Positions 1-11,891 are shown, counted from the first letter of the stretch. The stretch: DNA of 64,000 bases from Microcebus murinus (GCF_040939455.1 NC_134115.1:27616727-27680726); one strand, 5' to 3'. Notes: generated by a model not told the origin, from the letters alone. A program made the numbers and translations.

Positions 1-2165
1 CAAGTGTCAGGATAGGTTCTCTACCCCTACCCCACAGCCTACTCCCAAATAGGAATTTTTCTCTTAAATATGGGCCAGTGTTTTGCCTGCAGTCAGTAAA
101 GCAAAAGTTCTAAGCCTACAGTCCATGAACAACTCAAAGTCTTTAGGGAGCTCTATGAATCCTCTGAAAATATATGTAAGATTTTGAGTGTGTTTGCTTA
201 TCATGGGAAGAATGCATACAAATCTCAGACTCCTCAAGGTATCAAGAACTCCAAAGAGTTAAGAATCACTGCATTAGGATCCTCTCCAGGGCAGCAACTA
301 AGTTAGAATCACAGAAACATTAATGTTGCCTTAAACTCCTCATAGTCCTCAGAGATGCCACATCAGGATAAAAATTTAACATTCTCTGAGCAATTTTTAA
401 GCGTGTGAACCTCCACATTGCTCATCAACTGCTTTTGTAAAGGAAATCGCTTCCATACCGAACAGTCAATTGTGCATTTCAGGAAGTCATCACCTTTGAA
501 GTGGGCTCTGATCCAAGGATCTATTTACAAATCAGAATTCATTTTCTCATAAAACAATGTAAGTAATCATTTGCTATTAAGACACTGGGAACAAGAAACC
601 AAAAAAAAATGCAGCAGGAAAGAAGAAAGAGCTTGCCACCCCCTTCCTTGGGACAAGATTGACCCAGACAAAAAATTTTAATGGGTAGTGTTTGTTTTTA
701 TTACTTGCTCCCTGCTCTGCAGCATTGCTCCCAGTGCCTCCCCCCGCAAAAATCCCCTACAGACACCTGAATAGAACTTCCCCACCTTCCTCCTCCAGAA
801 TTACCCATCTCCCGCCTCCTACAATTCCATTTCCTCACTCCAAAGGAACTCCCCTGGGAATGTAGAGCCAGTGATATCATTGAGTTCACATTCATGTCTG
901 TGGGACTGACAACTCTTTGACTTCTGTAACTGCTTTCAACAGAGGTCACACACTGATCCAGAGGAATTATTGATTGAGGTTCAAGGCAGTATGACAAAAT
1001 GAAGGAGGAAATACAGGTGGGAAGGGTTAGGGAAGGGGTGCGGATGGCAAATAGATTGTTGAGTTTTCTTAGAAATCTCCAGATGTCAACTCTCATATTC
1101 AGATCCAAACTCTGCTTCCTGCAGCCATCTTCGTGGTGGGAAATGGCAAGGAGAAAAATGAATGCTGAACATAAAAGATTCTGAGCCACCCTATCTCTGT
1201 TTTAAATTTATTTTAGTTCTCTAACCCTCCCCAGTAACACTCATTTGACTAAAGGTCACAAGATTACGGTTTTTAAATCACTGATCAAAAATAGACAGGT
1301 ATTTCCCAGCTTATTCCCTTTCTCGACTTCTGATTCTGCATTTGCTCAAACCTGTAAGTTTTGTTGTGTTTCTGACCCATAGTGCTTTGAGGGAGTGGAG
1401 GGTTGAGAGGCAAACAGACAGGAAGGAGCTAGAGAGAAGCTTTCTGTGTGCGTGGGCTGGTTGTTTCTGCTTCGTCTTCCTTGCTAATCAATGTGTATAA
1501 AATACACCCTATCATTTGAACTCATTCACCCACACTGCCTTCTATGTCAGTATTTATGCTGCTGCTTGTTAGAGGTGATGCTCAGTAAATGAATACATTC
1601 ATCAAATTCCAAGGCCTCAGCCAGGGCTATTGGCCTGATGTCGAACACATGGTGTTCAATATATCATTCTCCCAATTTATTGTCTGCCTTCGTTGAATGC
1701 AAACCTTGACGTGAGAAAATTAACCTAATCAGGGAGGGCAAACACACATTGCTAAAGATTAATGCTGCTACTATTACCTCTCTATCCTTTATCTTTACTC
1801 AGCCATCTTTTCCATTTAAATGATTTACCTGCTAATCTTCTTTAGATTAAACAGTATTTTCCTTATTTTTGTCTTTTCATCTGGCCTTTTCTATCTTTGT
1901 ATTTTCTTTATTCTCCTGCACAATTCCACTGTGTGTTATAGGCCCGTGGCTGTCACCTTTGGTGGCTGATGCTCGTGCCTGGATCCTGAGGCAGCCTCTC
2001 ACGTTCATTCCCATAATCCCGTACCTGCCTTTGGCTAACATTTCATTTGCCCCATCCCTGTGGGCCAAAGCAGCAGCCTTGTGGCTGCAGTCTTCTTCTT
2101 CTTTTCCTTTAATTCATAAAAACACAGACACATCCAGAGGTCTGGGGTGTTAGGAAACCATGCAG
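1..2165. other. unique non-coding sequence, no recognised element
   Basis: AT-rich sequence in which I recognise no gene, RNA or transposon. The longest open frame is 162 codons on the minus strand (701-1189). It has no recognisable domain, signal or splice context, and its composition follows the surrounding DNA, so I do not treat it as a gene. Confidence 0.5.
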
Positions 2166-2167
2166 CA

Positions 2168-2297
2168 GTGGTTCTTAGTCTTGGCTCCAGAGTAGAATCA
2201 CCAGGGGAGCTTTAAAAACTACTGATGCCTGGATCCCACCCCCAGACATTCTGATGTGATTGGTCTGGGCGTGAAAGATGTTAAAAGTTCCCCAGGT
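2168..2297 (+). mobile_element. MER5A-type hAT-Charlie DNA transposon fragment
   Basis: The sequence follows the MER5A consensus in order: a 'cagtggttct' start, then 'agaatcaccaggggagcttt', 'gatgcctggatcccaccccc' and an 'attctgatgtgattggtctg' core. It decays after 'ccccaggtaggg'. MER5A is a short non-autonomous hAT element shared by placental mammals, so this is an old, immobile fossil. Its downstream inverted end is degraded. The match is from memory of the consensus; the second copy in this window lies at 62943-63540. Confidence 0.8.
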
Positions 2298-2709
2298 AGG
2301 GCCTTCTGATACAAGGAAATTCATACATAGGCAACATTACCACTTATACGTTCTGTTTCCTACTGTGCCTTCGGGCCTAGAGAAGTCCTACCATAAGTCA
2401 TCACAAAGAAAAAGGCTTAATTACTCTGGAAAAAAATTAAAAGTTCACTTATATGAAACCCCTCATTTTTCAAGGATACCACCAAAAGAAGCATCATTTT
2501 ACATGGAGAGCAGGCCTGGTGGGGCCTGGAGCAGAGAGAGCACATAATTAAGTGAAATTGACTCCAAATGACACATTTTCAGTATTGTGATCACATCCTT
2601 CCCCAAGCAGTTGGCCATGAAATAACAAGTAGTGAGAGTGCCTGTTTGGGTTTCCCACCACACCACGGGCTCTGTACACACCAAAGACGAGCCATTCCAT
2701 AACAAGAGA
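2298..2709. other. unique sequence, nothing recognised
   Basis: No transposon, RNA or coding signal is recognised here. Several short open frames on both strands have no resemblance to known proteins. Confidence 0.4.
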
Positions 2710-2852
2710 CATCATTCTGACATCATTTTTTTTTCCAAACAAAAGTTGTACATTGGTCCTTGTGAGCCCTGAGTTTTTGTGATGCTGGTGGGTGTGTTAT
2801 CTGGGCATGGCACCTTTCCCCCCTGGAGCTCTTAGCCGGTATAGAGGCATTT
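2710..2852 (+). repeat. left arm of a 143-bp imperfect inverted repeat
   Basis: This arm matches the reverse complement of 3418-3560 over its whole length. Shared blocks include 'ttggtccttgtgagccctga', 'gtgttatctgggcatggcac' and 'agaggcattt' at its right end. The arms are separated by 565 bp, part of which is a MIR. By eye they agree at roughly 80-85 percent. I do not recognise the unit as a named family; it may be two opposed copies of one repeat or an old inverted duplication. Confidence 0.8.
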
Positions 2853-2869
2853 CTACCATTTACAAAGGA

Positions 2870-3080
2870 CTCTATTTCAGGCCTTATGCCAGGCACTTTG
2901 CAGATACCTCATTTAAGACTCAAAACAATCCTACATACATGGCTATTAATTCTTTGATTTTACAGATTAAGAAAATAAGGCTTGAGCAATTAGGTTTCTG
3001 GCCTAAGCCAACACCATAACTCAAACAGCCAAGATTTAAGCACAAATGCATCTAATCCCAAAGATTTTGCTCTTTTTACT
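2870..3080 (-). repeat. MIR SINE, antisense
   Basis: The order of motifs is that of an antisense MIR: 'tatgccaggcactttgcaga', 'caaaacaatcctacatacat', 'gattttacagattaagaaaa' and 'ggcttgagcaattaggtttc'. It lies in the spacer between the two arms of the 143-bp inverted repeat. MIRs are tRNA-derived SINEs that spread before the placental radiation, and this copy is heavily diverged. Confidence 0.65.
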
Positions 3081-3417
3081 TTGTGATGATCTCTAAGGAG
3101 GATGGATAATCTTTCTGAAAAAGTGAATAGATCATGCTTTTCATGTATCTTTCTTCTCCTTTTATTTGTTCATTTCTCCTCCCCACACCCCATTTCACAT
3201 TGCCAAAAACATGCACGTTCACTGGAGAAAACACAGGGAAATTATCCCCATCGGAGATACCACTTTCTGGAAATCCTAAGGTCTTTTCAGAGTCGCTTTG
3301 GCTGGCTAGCTTCTTTTCCATGGCTCTCCCAGAAATCTCCTCTTTCTATACCTGTGTTTCCAGCACCTCGCTGCAGCAGGCTATGGCATACCGTACCCAG
3401 CCCCGCATCATCAGACA
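3081..3417. other. spacer of inverted repeat, nothing recognised
   Basis: Pyrimidine-rich unique sequence. A 181-codon open frame (3134-3679) runs through it into the right arm, but the protein resembles nothing known to me. Because it crosses the repeat arm I regard it as chance. Confidence 0.4.
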
Positions 3418-3560
3418 AATGCCTCTGCACTGGCTAAGAGCCCGGGAGGAAAGGTGCCATGCCCAGATAACACTCCCACCAGCATTCCCAAAACTCAGGG
3501 CTCACAAGGACCAACGTGCAACTTTCATTTGGAAAAAAAAACACGAGGACAGAATGATGG
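3418..3560 (-). repeat. right arm of the 143-bp imperfect inverted repeat
   Basis: This is the reverse-complement partner of 2710-2852. Both arms include a short homopolymer (a T run at about 2726 on the left, an A run at about 3533 on the right) flanked by conserved sequence. That argues for true common ancestry rather than chance complementarity. A transcript crossing both arms could form a long hairpin with a 565-nt loop. Confidence 0.8.
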
Positions 3561-4254
3561 AGGAGAGAACCCCAATCCTGACACAGATAGACCTGGCGAC
3601 TGCCAGGACTGATCAGCTCCAAATGCCAACGTTCCAGCTTTGGCTAAGACAAAATGTTTCTGGACAACCCAATTTCTAACCAGACCTCAACCATCTGCCA
3701 TCTATGAGCCATAGCCTCTTTGTCTTCCTCTGCCATTGGTCCTCGGAAGCTCTCCATCCCTCCTGCAGCTGTTTTATCTCCTTGTGTGGGTTGATTTTGT
3801 CTCTCCGCCAGTTTAGCAACACTTGATAGCTTTCTCAGCCCAGATAGGATAAGCCAGAGGGCTCAGAGAGGAGGATTTACCAAATTACCTTATAACCTTC
3901 CAAAGTCTCAGACGCCTCGTGGGCACAGGCACACGGAGGGGCGGGAAGCAGAGCAGATGCACGGCACAGCACATATTGTACACAAATAAACACGGGCATA
4001 TGCAACCAAAGCTCACTGCGGAAAAATCCAAGTAGGGACCGTATCTCTTCTGAAAGCCAAACCATCACACGATGCAACAGATCATAAAACACAGAGCGGA
4101 AGTCCGGGATGGATTCAAGTACTGCTGGTGGCATCCATGAGGTAGGCTTTAGCTTGGAACATTTATTTCTGTTCCTGTTATGGTCCCCTTTTAAGTCATA
4201 CATAGCAAGATAAAGTCCCTGCCTATTGCCTGCAACAGTCTTCTGTTCACCAAA
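3561..4254. other. unique sequence, nothing recognised
   Basis: No gene, RNA gene or transposon is recognised. A 108-codon minus-strand frame at 3877-4203 has no identifiable features. Confidence 0.4.
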
Positions 4255-5591
4255 CTACTCTGGCAGTCATTCACTGCAGGGACATTTACAGAGTGCCTGC
4301 CACTTGCCAAGCACTACTCTAGGGGGTAGGGCTACAACAGGACCTGTCCTCATTCAGCCCACATTCTCATAGCGAAGAGATAGTAAAGAAATAAGAAAAT
4401 AAATATATGGAAAAGTACCAGGTAGTGTTGTGTACAATGAAAATAAACTAAAAAGCAGGATAAGTAGAGAGCAATGAGGTGGGATAAGATAGGATGAGGT
4501 GGCATAAACTGCTTGGGGAAGGGGTTTTTGCTCACTGCCATCCCCACCCCCCCAGCACCTAGAACAGTGCCTGGCCCAGAGTTAGTGAGTGTATGCAAAT
4601 GAGAATTGGAGAAGGCCCCCATGAAAATGGGGCACTTAAGAGGAGAACTTAGTGAGGTGAGAGAGCCAGCTGCCGAAGACCTGAGGCAGAACACTCCAGT
4701 AAGAAGAAAGAGTAGGTGCAAAGGCCCTGAGGCAAGTGCATGCCTGTAGGGTCAGAGATATAGTCAAAAGGCTGAAGTGGTTGGAGAAAAGGAAGTAAGG
4801 GAAGAGGTGATAGGAGATGATGTTGGAGAAGCAGGCTGGGGCCAGAGAGTACAGGATTGACAGAACATGGCCAGGAGTTTACATTTCTGAGTGGGAAACC
4901 ATTAAATGGTTTTGAGCAGGGTAGTAACGTGATCTAATTTAGGTTTTTAAAGGATCATTCTGGCCCTGTCATCTATGGAAGCCAGGAGATCATTTCAGAA
5001 CCTACCAAGCAATCCAGGCAAAAGGTGGTGGTGCAAGTATTGGAGTGAGAGATGGGGAGAAGTTTGGATGGGGAACAGCATTGGCAGGTAAAGGCAGCAG
5101 GGCTTGCTGATGGATTGGATGAAGGGTACGAGGGAAAGAGATAAGTCTAGGGTTACTTCTAGAGCAATTGGAAGAATGAAGTTACTATAGAAGAAGATGG
5201 GGAAGAATGGGGAAGGGGTTGGTCTTCGAGGCAGTGAAAACAACAATTTCATTTTAGACATGACCATTTTTAGATGCCTATTGGACAGCCAAGTGGTCAT
5301 AGCAAGGAGGCAGTTGGATTTATGAACCTGGACTTCAGGGAGCAATTAAAGTGGTAGATATGAATTAGTGATATGAATCTAGCATGTAGATTGCGTTCCC
5401 ACCATGGAACAGAGAGGGGAATGCAGATGGGGAGGAGAACCCGGGCTGAAACCCCAGGCACTGCAACATCAGGAAGAGAAGGAGGGCCCAGCAAAGAACT
5501 GAGAAGAAACAGCCAGTGAGATGGAAGGAAAACCAGGAAAGTGTGATGTCCTGTAAGCCAAGTGAAGAAAGAACTTCCAGGAGGAGGGAGT
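4255..5591 (-). mobile_element. LINE-2 (L2), antisense, right-hand part split off by an Alu
   Basis: The reverse strand follows the L2 3' region for over a kilobase. On the plus strand it reads 'tttacagagtgcctgccact', 'ggtgcaaaggccctgaggca', 'ttttgagcagggtagtaacg', 'gatggattggatgaagggta', 'cattttagacatgaccattt' and 'agccaagtgaagaaagaact'. These correspond in order to antisense L2 ORF2 and 3' UTR. An Alu (5603-5951) interrupts it, and L2 resumes at 5963. L2 died before the primate radiation; the copy is non-coding. Confidence 0.8.
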
Positions 5592-5962
5592 GGTCTTGTG
5601 TTTTTTGTTTTGTTTTTGTTTTTGTTTTTGTTTTAGACAGAGTCTCGATTTGTTGCCCAGGCTAGAGTGAGTGCCATGGCGTCAGCCTAGCTCACAGCAA
5701 CCTTAAACTCCTGGGCTCAAGCGATCCTCTTGCCTCAGCCTCCCGAGTAGGTGGGACCGCAGGCATGTGCCACTGTGCCCGGCTAATTTTTTGTATATAT
5801 TTTTAGTTGGCCAATTAATTTCTTTCTATTTATAGTAGAGACGGGGTCTCGCTCTTGCTCAGGCTGGTTTTGAACTCCTGACCTGGAGCAATCCACCCGC
5901 CTTGGCCTCCCAGAGAGCTAGGACTACAGGCTTGAGCCACCGCGCCTGGCCGGTCTTGTGTT
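5592..5962 (-). mobile_element. Strepsirrhine-type Alu with 11-bp target-site duplication
   Basis: A full-length dimeric Alu lies in reverse orientation at 5603-5951, with its A-rich tail as (TTTTTG)n at 5603-5634. It is flanked by the perfect duplication ggtcttgtgtt at 5592-5602 and 5952-5962. The linker carries the strepsirrhine box (seen as TTGGCCAATTAATT on this strand). It landed inside the antisense L2, whose sequence continues on both sides. Confidence 0.95.
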
Positions 5963-6185
5963 AGTATAGCAAGCACTATAAGTGTTAAAAATTTGCCATC
6001 AGATTTAGCAAGATGGAGCTCATTGTTGACCTTGGGCAGTGCAGGTCAGAGAAAAGACTGAATAGAGCCCATGCAGGAGAGAATGAGACTGAAGAAAGTG
6101 AAGACAGTGAGGATAGAAAATGATTTTGAGGGATTTTGCAATAGCAGAAAAGCAAAAGGGAAGGAACTGGAAGAGAATAGAGATG
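5963..6185 (-). mobile_element. LINE-2 (L2), antisense, continuation after Alu
   Basis: This piece continues the L2 alignment interrupted at 5591: 'cagatttagcaagatggagc', 'tcattgttgaccttgggcag' and 'attttgagggattttgcaat' match the next stretch of antisense L2. Together with 4255-5591 it makes one relic of about 1.6 kb. Confidence 0.75.
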
Positions 6186-6189
6186 AAGA

Positions 6190-6530
6190 GACGACATCAA
6201 AACTCTTGTCCATAAAAAATATACCATGTGCTTAACTACTTACCCTATCCGATATCGGAAGAGATAGGACTCTGAGGGATCTAAAATAGTCAAATCCGTA
6301 GAAGCAGAGAGTAGAGTGGTGGTTGCCGGGGCTGTGGAGGAGGGCAAATGCAGAGTCCATAGTCAACAGGTAAAAAGTTTCAGTTAAGCAAGATGCATAA
6401 GTTCTAGAGATCCACCGTACAACATGGTGCCTATAGTTAACATTACTTGTATTGCACACTTAAAATCTCTTGAAAGAGTAGATAGATCTCATGTTAAGTG
6501 TGCTTGTCACAATTGAAAAAAAAAAAAAAA
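6190..6530 (+). mobile_element. L1MB-like LINE-1 3' end
   Basis: The sense strand contains the L1MB/L1MA-type 3' UTR words 'agaagcagagagtagagtgg', 'tggttgccggggctgtggag', 'aagttctagagatccaccgt' and 'tgcctatagttaacattact', ending in a poly(A) of 16 at about 6514-6530. It is 5'-truncated and non-coding. Confidence 0.75.
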
Positions 6531-6639
6531 GACAGAGACTTCAGTAGTTATCTTTCTTCTCTTCAAAACTAAAAAGAAATGGCATCAAAATACTTCTGGC
6601 CTGTGGGCTACTGAGGAATCAAAGAGACTCAAGTAATAA

Positions 6640-6862
6640 TAACAATAATGCTAAAAAAAAAAGCTGCATTTATTGGGTACCTATTTGATACTCTCTCATT
6701 TAAATCAAAAAATCATTTTAAGAAATAGGAATCTTTGCCATCTGTCTTCTCTAAAGCTTAGAGAGGTTAAGTCATTTGCCCAAAAGGCACAGAGAGTTAA
6801 GGAACAGCATCAAAATCTAAATCAAGACTTGTTTGAATAAAAAGCGTGTGCTCTTTCCACTT
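6640..6862 (-). repeat. MIR SINE, antisense
   Basis: It shows 'agcttagagaggttaagtca', 'tttgcccaaaaggcacagag' and 'gtgtgctctttccac', the antisense MIR core and edges, preceded by the 'ctgcatttattgggtaccta' end. It is diverged and holds no target-site duplication I can see. Confidence 0.7.
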
Positions 6863-7094
6863 CCCTCTCCTAGCGTGAGGACAGACTTCAGCTCCCCAGC
6901 CCAGATAGCTCACCTTCAAGTGATCTGATTAGACAGAATGCAGTCTAGTTGAATTCTAGGTCCCATCTGGCACTGCCTTTCTTGAATTCAGTGATTCATT
7001 TACATAGTAAGAGTTTTCCTTCATATTTCAAATTAATTTCACATTTCTCAGTGAACAGTCATCTTGAAATTGAGTATAGCTCTGATCCAGTTCA
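6863..7094. other. unique sequence, nothing recognised
   Basis: Short AT-rich interval between a MIR and an old L1 fragment; no element recognised. Confidence 0.4.
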
Positions 7095-7239
7095 TTTTTT
7101 TCATTGTGAAAGTAATATATGCTGATTAAAAATATGTTTATTGCAGAAAATGTTAAAACTATCAAAATTATAAAAAGAAGGAAAATATCCACAGGCCAAA
7201 AGCACCAATGACATTTGTTGAACCTTCTTCTAAGGCATT

Positions 7240-7291
7240 ATATATATATATATATATGTTTTCATCACTTCTTGGCCTTTTGGCTAAAGAT

Positions 7292-7330
<39 letters not shown>
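7240..7330. repeat. two (TA)n microsatellites flanking a snRNA fragment
   Basis: Two TA runs, at about 7241-7258 and 7295-7328, bracket a 31-bp U2-like sequence. Either the U2 piece inserted into an existing TA repeat, or the runs expanded from the AT-rich ends of the insertion. Confidence 0.9.
7264..7294 (+). pseudogene. U2 snRNA 5'-end fragment (pseudogene)
   Basis: The 31 bp starting 'atcacttcttggccttttgg' and ending 'ctaaagatcaa' match the first 30 nt of U2 snRNA, with two substitutions and one inserted A by eye. U2 is the spliceosomal RNA that pairs with the branch site. Only the 5' end is present; branch-site recognition, Sm and 3' stem sequences are absent and there is no snRNA promoter, so it cannot make U2. 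The sharp 5' start fits retroposition of an RNA. Confidence 0.75.
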
Positions 7331-7333
<3 letters not shown>

Positions 7334-7480
7334 AGTTTTTAGGATTGTTTTATTTTAAACACGGTTGTAATCATGTTATATATACTTTAGTGAGAGCTTT
7401 CATTTAGCAATAAAATATTTGCATTTTTTCATGTGATTCATAAATAGTTTTTTAAGGCTATTTCATAGAGTGAGATCTCC

Positions 7481-9379
7481 CACTCCACTGAAAACATGAG
7501 GCTGAGTTTTAGAATAGGGAAGAAGTACCAATAGCGTCTAAATACTTCTAGCCATGATTTTAGAAAAGAGCAGGTGTCAAATTATAAAGGTACCCAACTC
7601 TGTGCTATTAGCATCATTTTCTTCCATTTCTACTCAAAGCTTCTTTGCAAGGGATTTGCCTTGGCAAGTATAAACTTCGGGATCATCCTGGCAGTAATGC
7701 TATGACCCTATAGAGAACACTTGAAAAAACTTTGGATTTATTAGCATGCCAATCCCACATCTGCCTAACAAAGCCCTTCCTAACCATTAAAATTGAATGT
7801 GAATGCTGTTTATGAACATCTACTAAAGACCGCCTAATATTGTAGCATTTGAATGGAGGTAATTGTTGAATATTATAATGCTGAGATGACCCTTACTACT
7901 TACCCTTCCTACTCATGAATTTCATATAATACAGTTAATTTAATGTCCAAAAATTTTACTGGGCAATTTCCTGAGTTGGTGAGTATCATGGACTCTTTCT
8001 TAGGCATTAGGGAGTTTGACCTTGCTCAAAGCCTACTACAGAGGCTTTGTGTCCCTCAAATACATAATCCATGTGAAGGAAACAAGGGATAAGAAGTAAT
8101 TGCATGACAAAAAGAAATATGAAGACCCAGCCTGCACTTGACATCTGTGATGAATGCAACCTTTCACTGATGAACTCCTGCCAGTCCCACCTCTGTTTGA
8201 ATTTGCATTCTCTGTTAATGTGGTTATGATGCTGGCCCTGGTAAAAGGTCCCATTGTAAGTCTCCTATTTCCTGGGTATAATACAACCAGCAAAGTTGCT
8301 TACATACCAGCTGTTGACTAACAAAACAGTGAACTATTATTGAAGAGGTCTTGGGTCACTGTACAGTGTATTCTTTTCATGCAACAAAAGCTATGTCAAG
8401 GACAATGTTAGAAACCAATTAGAATTACCAAGGGGAATCTCCTTTCATTCTCTCTCTCATGCAAGCTCTATTTCTCTTTTTGTCTTTCTTTTCCTTTTGA
8501 ATTGTTTTGCAAGCAGTGTTACCAATAAATCCATGGCTGATGAGAAGTGGTTCATTTTGTAAAATGCCATTAAAATCACACTATTGATGAATATAGTAAG
8601 CATCTTTTTCTTGTCTGAACTGTTTGGTGCCTAGAAAAACTGTATCCTCTTGACTGCTTTGCTGCTCACCAGTATTTAAATATTTTTAAAAACTTTAAAA
8701 TACTTTTTCTATCCATTTGGGAATGGGAAATGTAGTCCTTGGATTTTGGTGGACCCAAAATACTGGGAAATATAAAAAAAAAAAAAATTCTGTTTCAGGA
8801 AAGGATAGAGTCTCTAGCCCAAAGCCTAATTTTAAGCAGTTTATAGCCCCAGTGACTAGCATTTACTCTGCACAGGAAGATATTCGAGAAAGCAAGCAAC
8901 TATTTGGGGAATGAAGGATTTACAGTAGCAGTTGTTAGAACAATTGGCCCTCAGCCTGTCCAAACATTCTCCCAGATTTATAACATAAAATTACCATATC
9001 AGAATGAGCCTCCAGGGAGCTAAAGCAACCAATTGACAAGCTGTTTCTCTCCCTGTTAAGGATGAGCAGGGTTTCTCTCCTTCTGGATCTCAAAGCATTC
9101 AAACTTAGCCCCAAGTTTTTAAGTCCCCTGGAGAAATTACCTACTTATTTCCATTTCATCCTTCTGGCATCATAAAAAAGCAAACACAGGGAAGTTATTT
9201 GCATGCAGCAAGACAAAACAGTTATTCTTATGCTTCTATTTGCGACTATCAGCTCTTTTCATTTATAGCAAGTGTTAACCTAACTCGTCTGTGATGTTGG
9301 TCACCCCATAGAAAGTTAAAGGACAAGCAACAGAGCACCACCAAAGGAAAGAAACCATAGAGATCACCAAGATTAAATC
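7481..9379. other. unique AT-rich sequence, nothing recognised
   Basis: No transposon or coding signal is recognised in this 1.9-kb stretch. The block at about 8050-8420 is less AT-biased than its surroundings and could be worth a conservation check, but I see no exon, RNA or known repeat in it. Confidence 0.4.
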
Positions 9380-9480
9380 TACCCCTTCAGTTTACAGATG
9401 AGGAAACTGGGACTTTAAGTAATAACAATAATTGCAAAGCACTTACTGAACACTTTCCTTATCCAGGTTACTTTTTGAGC
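9380..9480 (-). repeat. short MIR-like fragment, antisense
   Basis: The words 'tttacagatgaggaaactgg' and 'gcaaagcacttactgaacac' resemble the antisense MIR core and edge. The fragment is short, and the order is partly scrambled by an AT-rich insert. Confidence 0.4.
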
Positions 9481-10361
9481 CCATCTGTCAAGCTAGTCCA
9501 GTTTCTCCAAGAATATTCCAGGATCTTCTCTGACTGTTTTACATATGTTAATTTACTTTTCTCACAACTTTTGAGGATTATATAGTATTATATTATCTAT
9601 GATGTTATTTATATTATAATATATAACATATTATATTATAATGAAATTATAGTATATAGTAATGAATAATTATTTATTTATATTATATGTGAAAACATGC
9701 ATTTCAACATATAATTTTTTTTATTTTTATGAAAATCCATTTTTCTAAAAGGTTCTATTTATTTACTACTTCATTCAAGAGTGTTGCATTAAGTCCATTA
9801 TGTGTTAGCAAGGAAAATCAGGGGAAAATATGCCACATTTCACATAATAAAAGTCCTCTGCTTTCACAAGATACTGAATTGGAACATCAATCCTGCATCT
9901 GAACAAGATGTTAAAAAAAATATCTATTGAATCAAAATCTGAATTTCATTCTTATAGTCAAAATAGTGGCTCATCTGGGTCCAGTAACCATATTTTGGAA
10001 GCTAAAATCTAGGTTAAATGGCATTGGACATGAGCTAACAATTGGACAAAATATTTGAAACAGGGACCATTTTGGAAAATTCCATTTGTATAGTCAGTGT
10101 ATGTGTGTCTAATGTGTGTATGTAATGTGTGTATTTGAGTATGGGTGTGTATGAATGTGAAATGAGAATGAAATTTTTAAAATTCTATCTATTTGATACC
10201 AAGTCAAACATTTGTAACATTTTAAAGCCTAATCATTTTTGAAACTGTAGCTAAAGTCCAATAAAAATTTGGAGTCAGAGTGAGAGAAGGAGCATCCAAT
10301 ATTCTCTCTTAAGGCAGCATAAGTACATGACCAGCTCTTCCCTGGATTTCATACCAGTTCC
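9481..10361. other. AT-rich sequence with a degenerate TG/GTAT tract
   Basis: 9560-9720 is almost pure A/T with irregular TATAA words. 10098-10160 is a degenerate (TGTG/TATG) tract. I recognise no transposon or gene. Confidence 0.5.
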
Positions 10362-10840
<479 letters not shown>

Positions 10841-11509
10841 TTTTCTAAGTCCATATCAAAAAGTATAGGATCAGTCACTATACAAAAATAAATTTAAAAC
10901 TATCATTTCAGAAAACTGCTAACATATGCTTTTCCTGTAAGTGCCGGGTGAGTTCTTTCCCAGTCTGCGCCGTGTTGGCCTGGGTAGTTTTGTGATTGCT
11001 GAGTGTATTCAACGAAGCAGGGCTTGAAAAGTAATTGAAACTTGGAGTTGATTGGGCCTGTGGCAGCAGTCAGTCTACTTGAAATTACAAACTGGACTCC
11101 TTGAAATGAAACCTGTCATGCCCAGCAAAGCTGTTGACTGCCTGTCACATCTGGGAATTCTTGGAGGAATTGAACTAGGCCGACAGGTTAAAAAAACAAG
11201 TAACCTGGAAAATATTCCTGAATCTTCCCCTCCCTCGTAGCATGAGAGATACTGGTGGCTGTAGGTTGTCTTTGTTATCAGCTCCTGGGAGCATGGTGGT
11301 TAGGTTTTGGGTGGCATTTTTTAAACAGATGATGAGCTACTTGACAAGTTAATGTCTTAAATAATTATAGGACTGATCATTCACTTATTTCTCTTTTTGG
11401 GAAAAAAAAAATTATTCCAGTTTCCCAGTTTATTTTTGGGACTGCTTTACTTCTCTCGAGCCTTAAGCCCATGGAGTTATGATATCCATGTGTGGCTTGA
11501 ACTTGGCCT
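10841..11509. other. unique sequence, nothing recognised
   Basis: No repeat family or coding exon is recognised between two Alus. Confidence 0.4.
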
Positions 11510-11520
11510 TAGCTACTCTT

Positions 11521-11561
<41 letters not shown>

Positions 11562-11891
11562 AGACAGAGTCTCACTTTGTTGCCCAGGCTAGAGTGAGTG
11601 CCGTGGCGTCAGCCTAGCTCACAGCAACCTCAAACTCCTGGGCTCGAGCGATCCTTCTGCCTCAGCCTCCCGGGTAGCTGGGACTACAGGCATGCGCCAC
11701 CATGCCCGGCTAATTTTTTTATATATATATCAGTTGGCCAATTAATTTCTTTGTATTTATAGTAGAGACGGGGTCTCACTCTTGCTCAGGCTGGTTTTGA
11801 ACTCCTGACCTTGAGCAATCCGCCCGCCTCGGCCTCCCAAGAGCTAGGATTACAGGCGTGAGCCACAGCGCCCGGCCTAGCTACTCTTTCT
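11510..11891 (-). mobile_element. Strepsirrhine-type Alu with 14-bp target-site duplication
   Basis: A full-length reverse Alu (11524-11877) is flanked by tagctactctttct at 11510-11523 and 11878-11891, a perfect match. The tail is a T run of about 37, and the linker has the derived strepsirrhine box. The long homogeneous tail and intact duplication indicate a fairly recent insertion. Confidence 0.95.

Larger units (their letters stand above)
7095..7480 (-). mobile_element. old L1M/L1ME-type fragment, antisense, with embedded TA repeats
   Basis: The phrases 'attgtgaaagtaatatatgc', 'gcagaaaatgttaaaactat' and later 'atgttatatatactttagtg' and 'catttagcaataaaatattt' fit the 3' UTR of old L1 families in antisense, as in 'aacctgctttttcacttaac' of the consensus. 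TA repeats and a U2 snRNA fragment sit in the middle (7240-7330). Family assignment is approximate. Confidence 0.55.

Noticed and set aside
701..1189. 162-codon minus-strand open frame
   Set aside because: No domain, signal peptide or splice context. One open frame of this size is expected by chance in 64 kb on six frames.
3134..3679. 181-codon open frame, the longest in the window
   Set aside because: It runs through the spacer and the right arm of the inverted repeat and resembles no protein family. There is no promoter or polyadenylation context.
9600..9720. Possible AT-rich origin or matrix attachment site
   Set aside because: Simple AT richness alone is not evidence for such a function.
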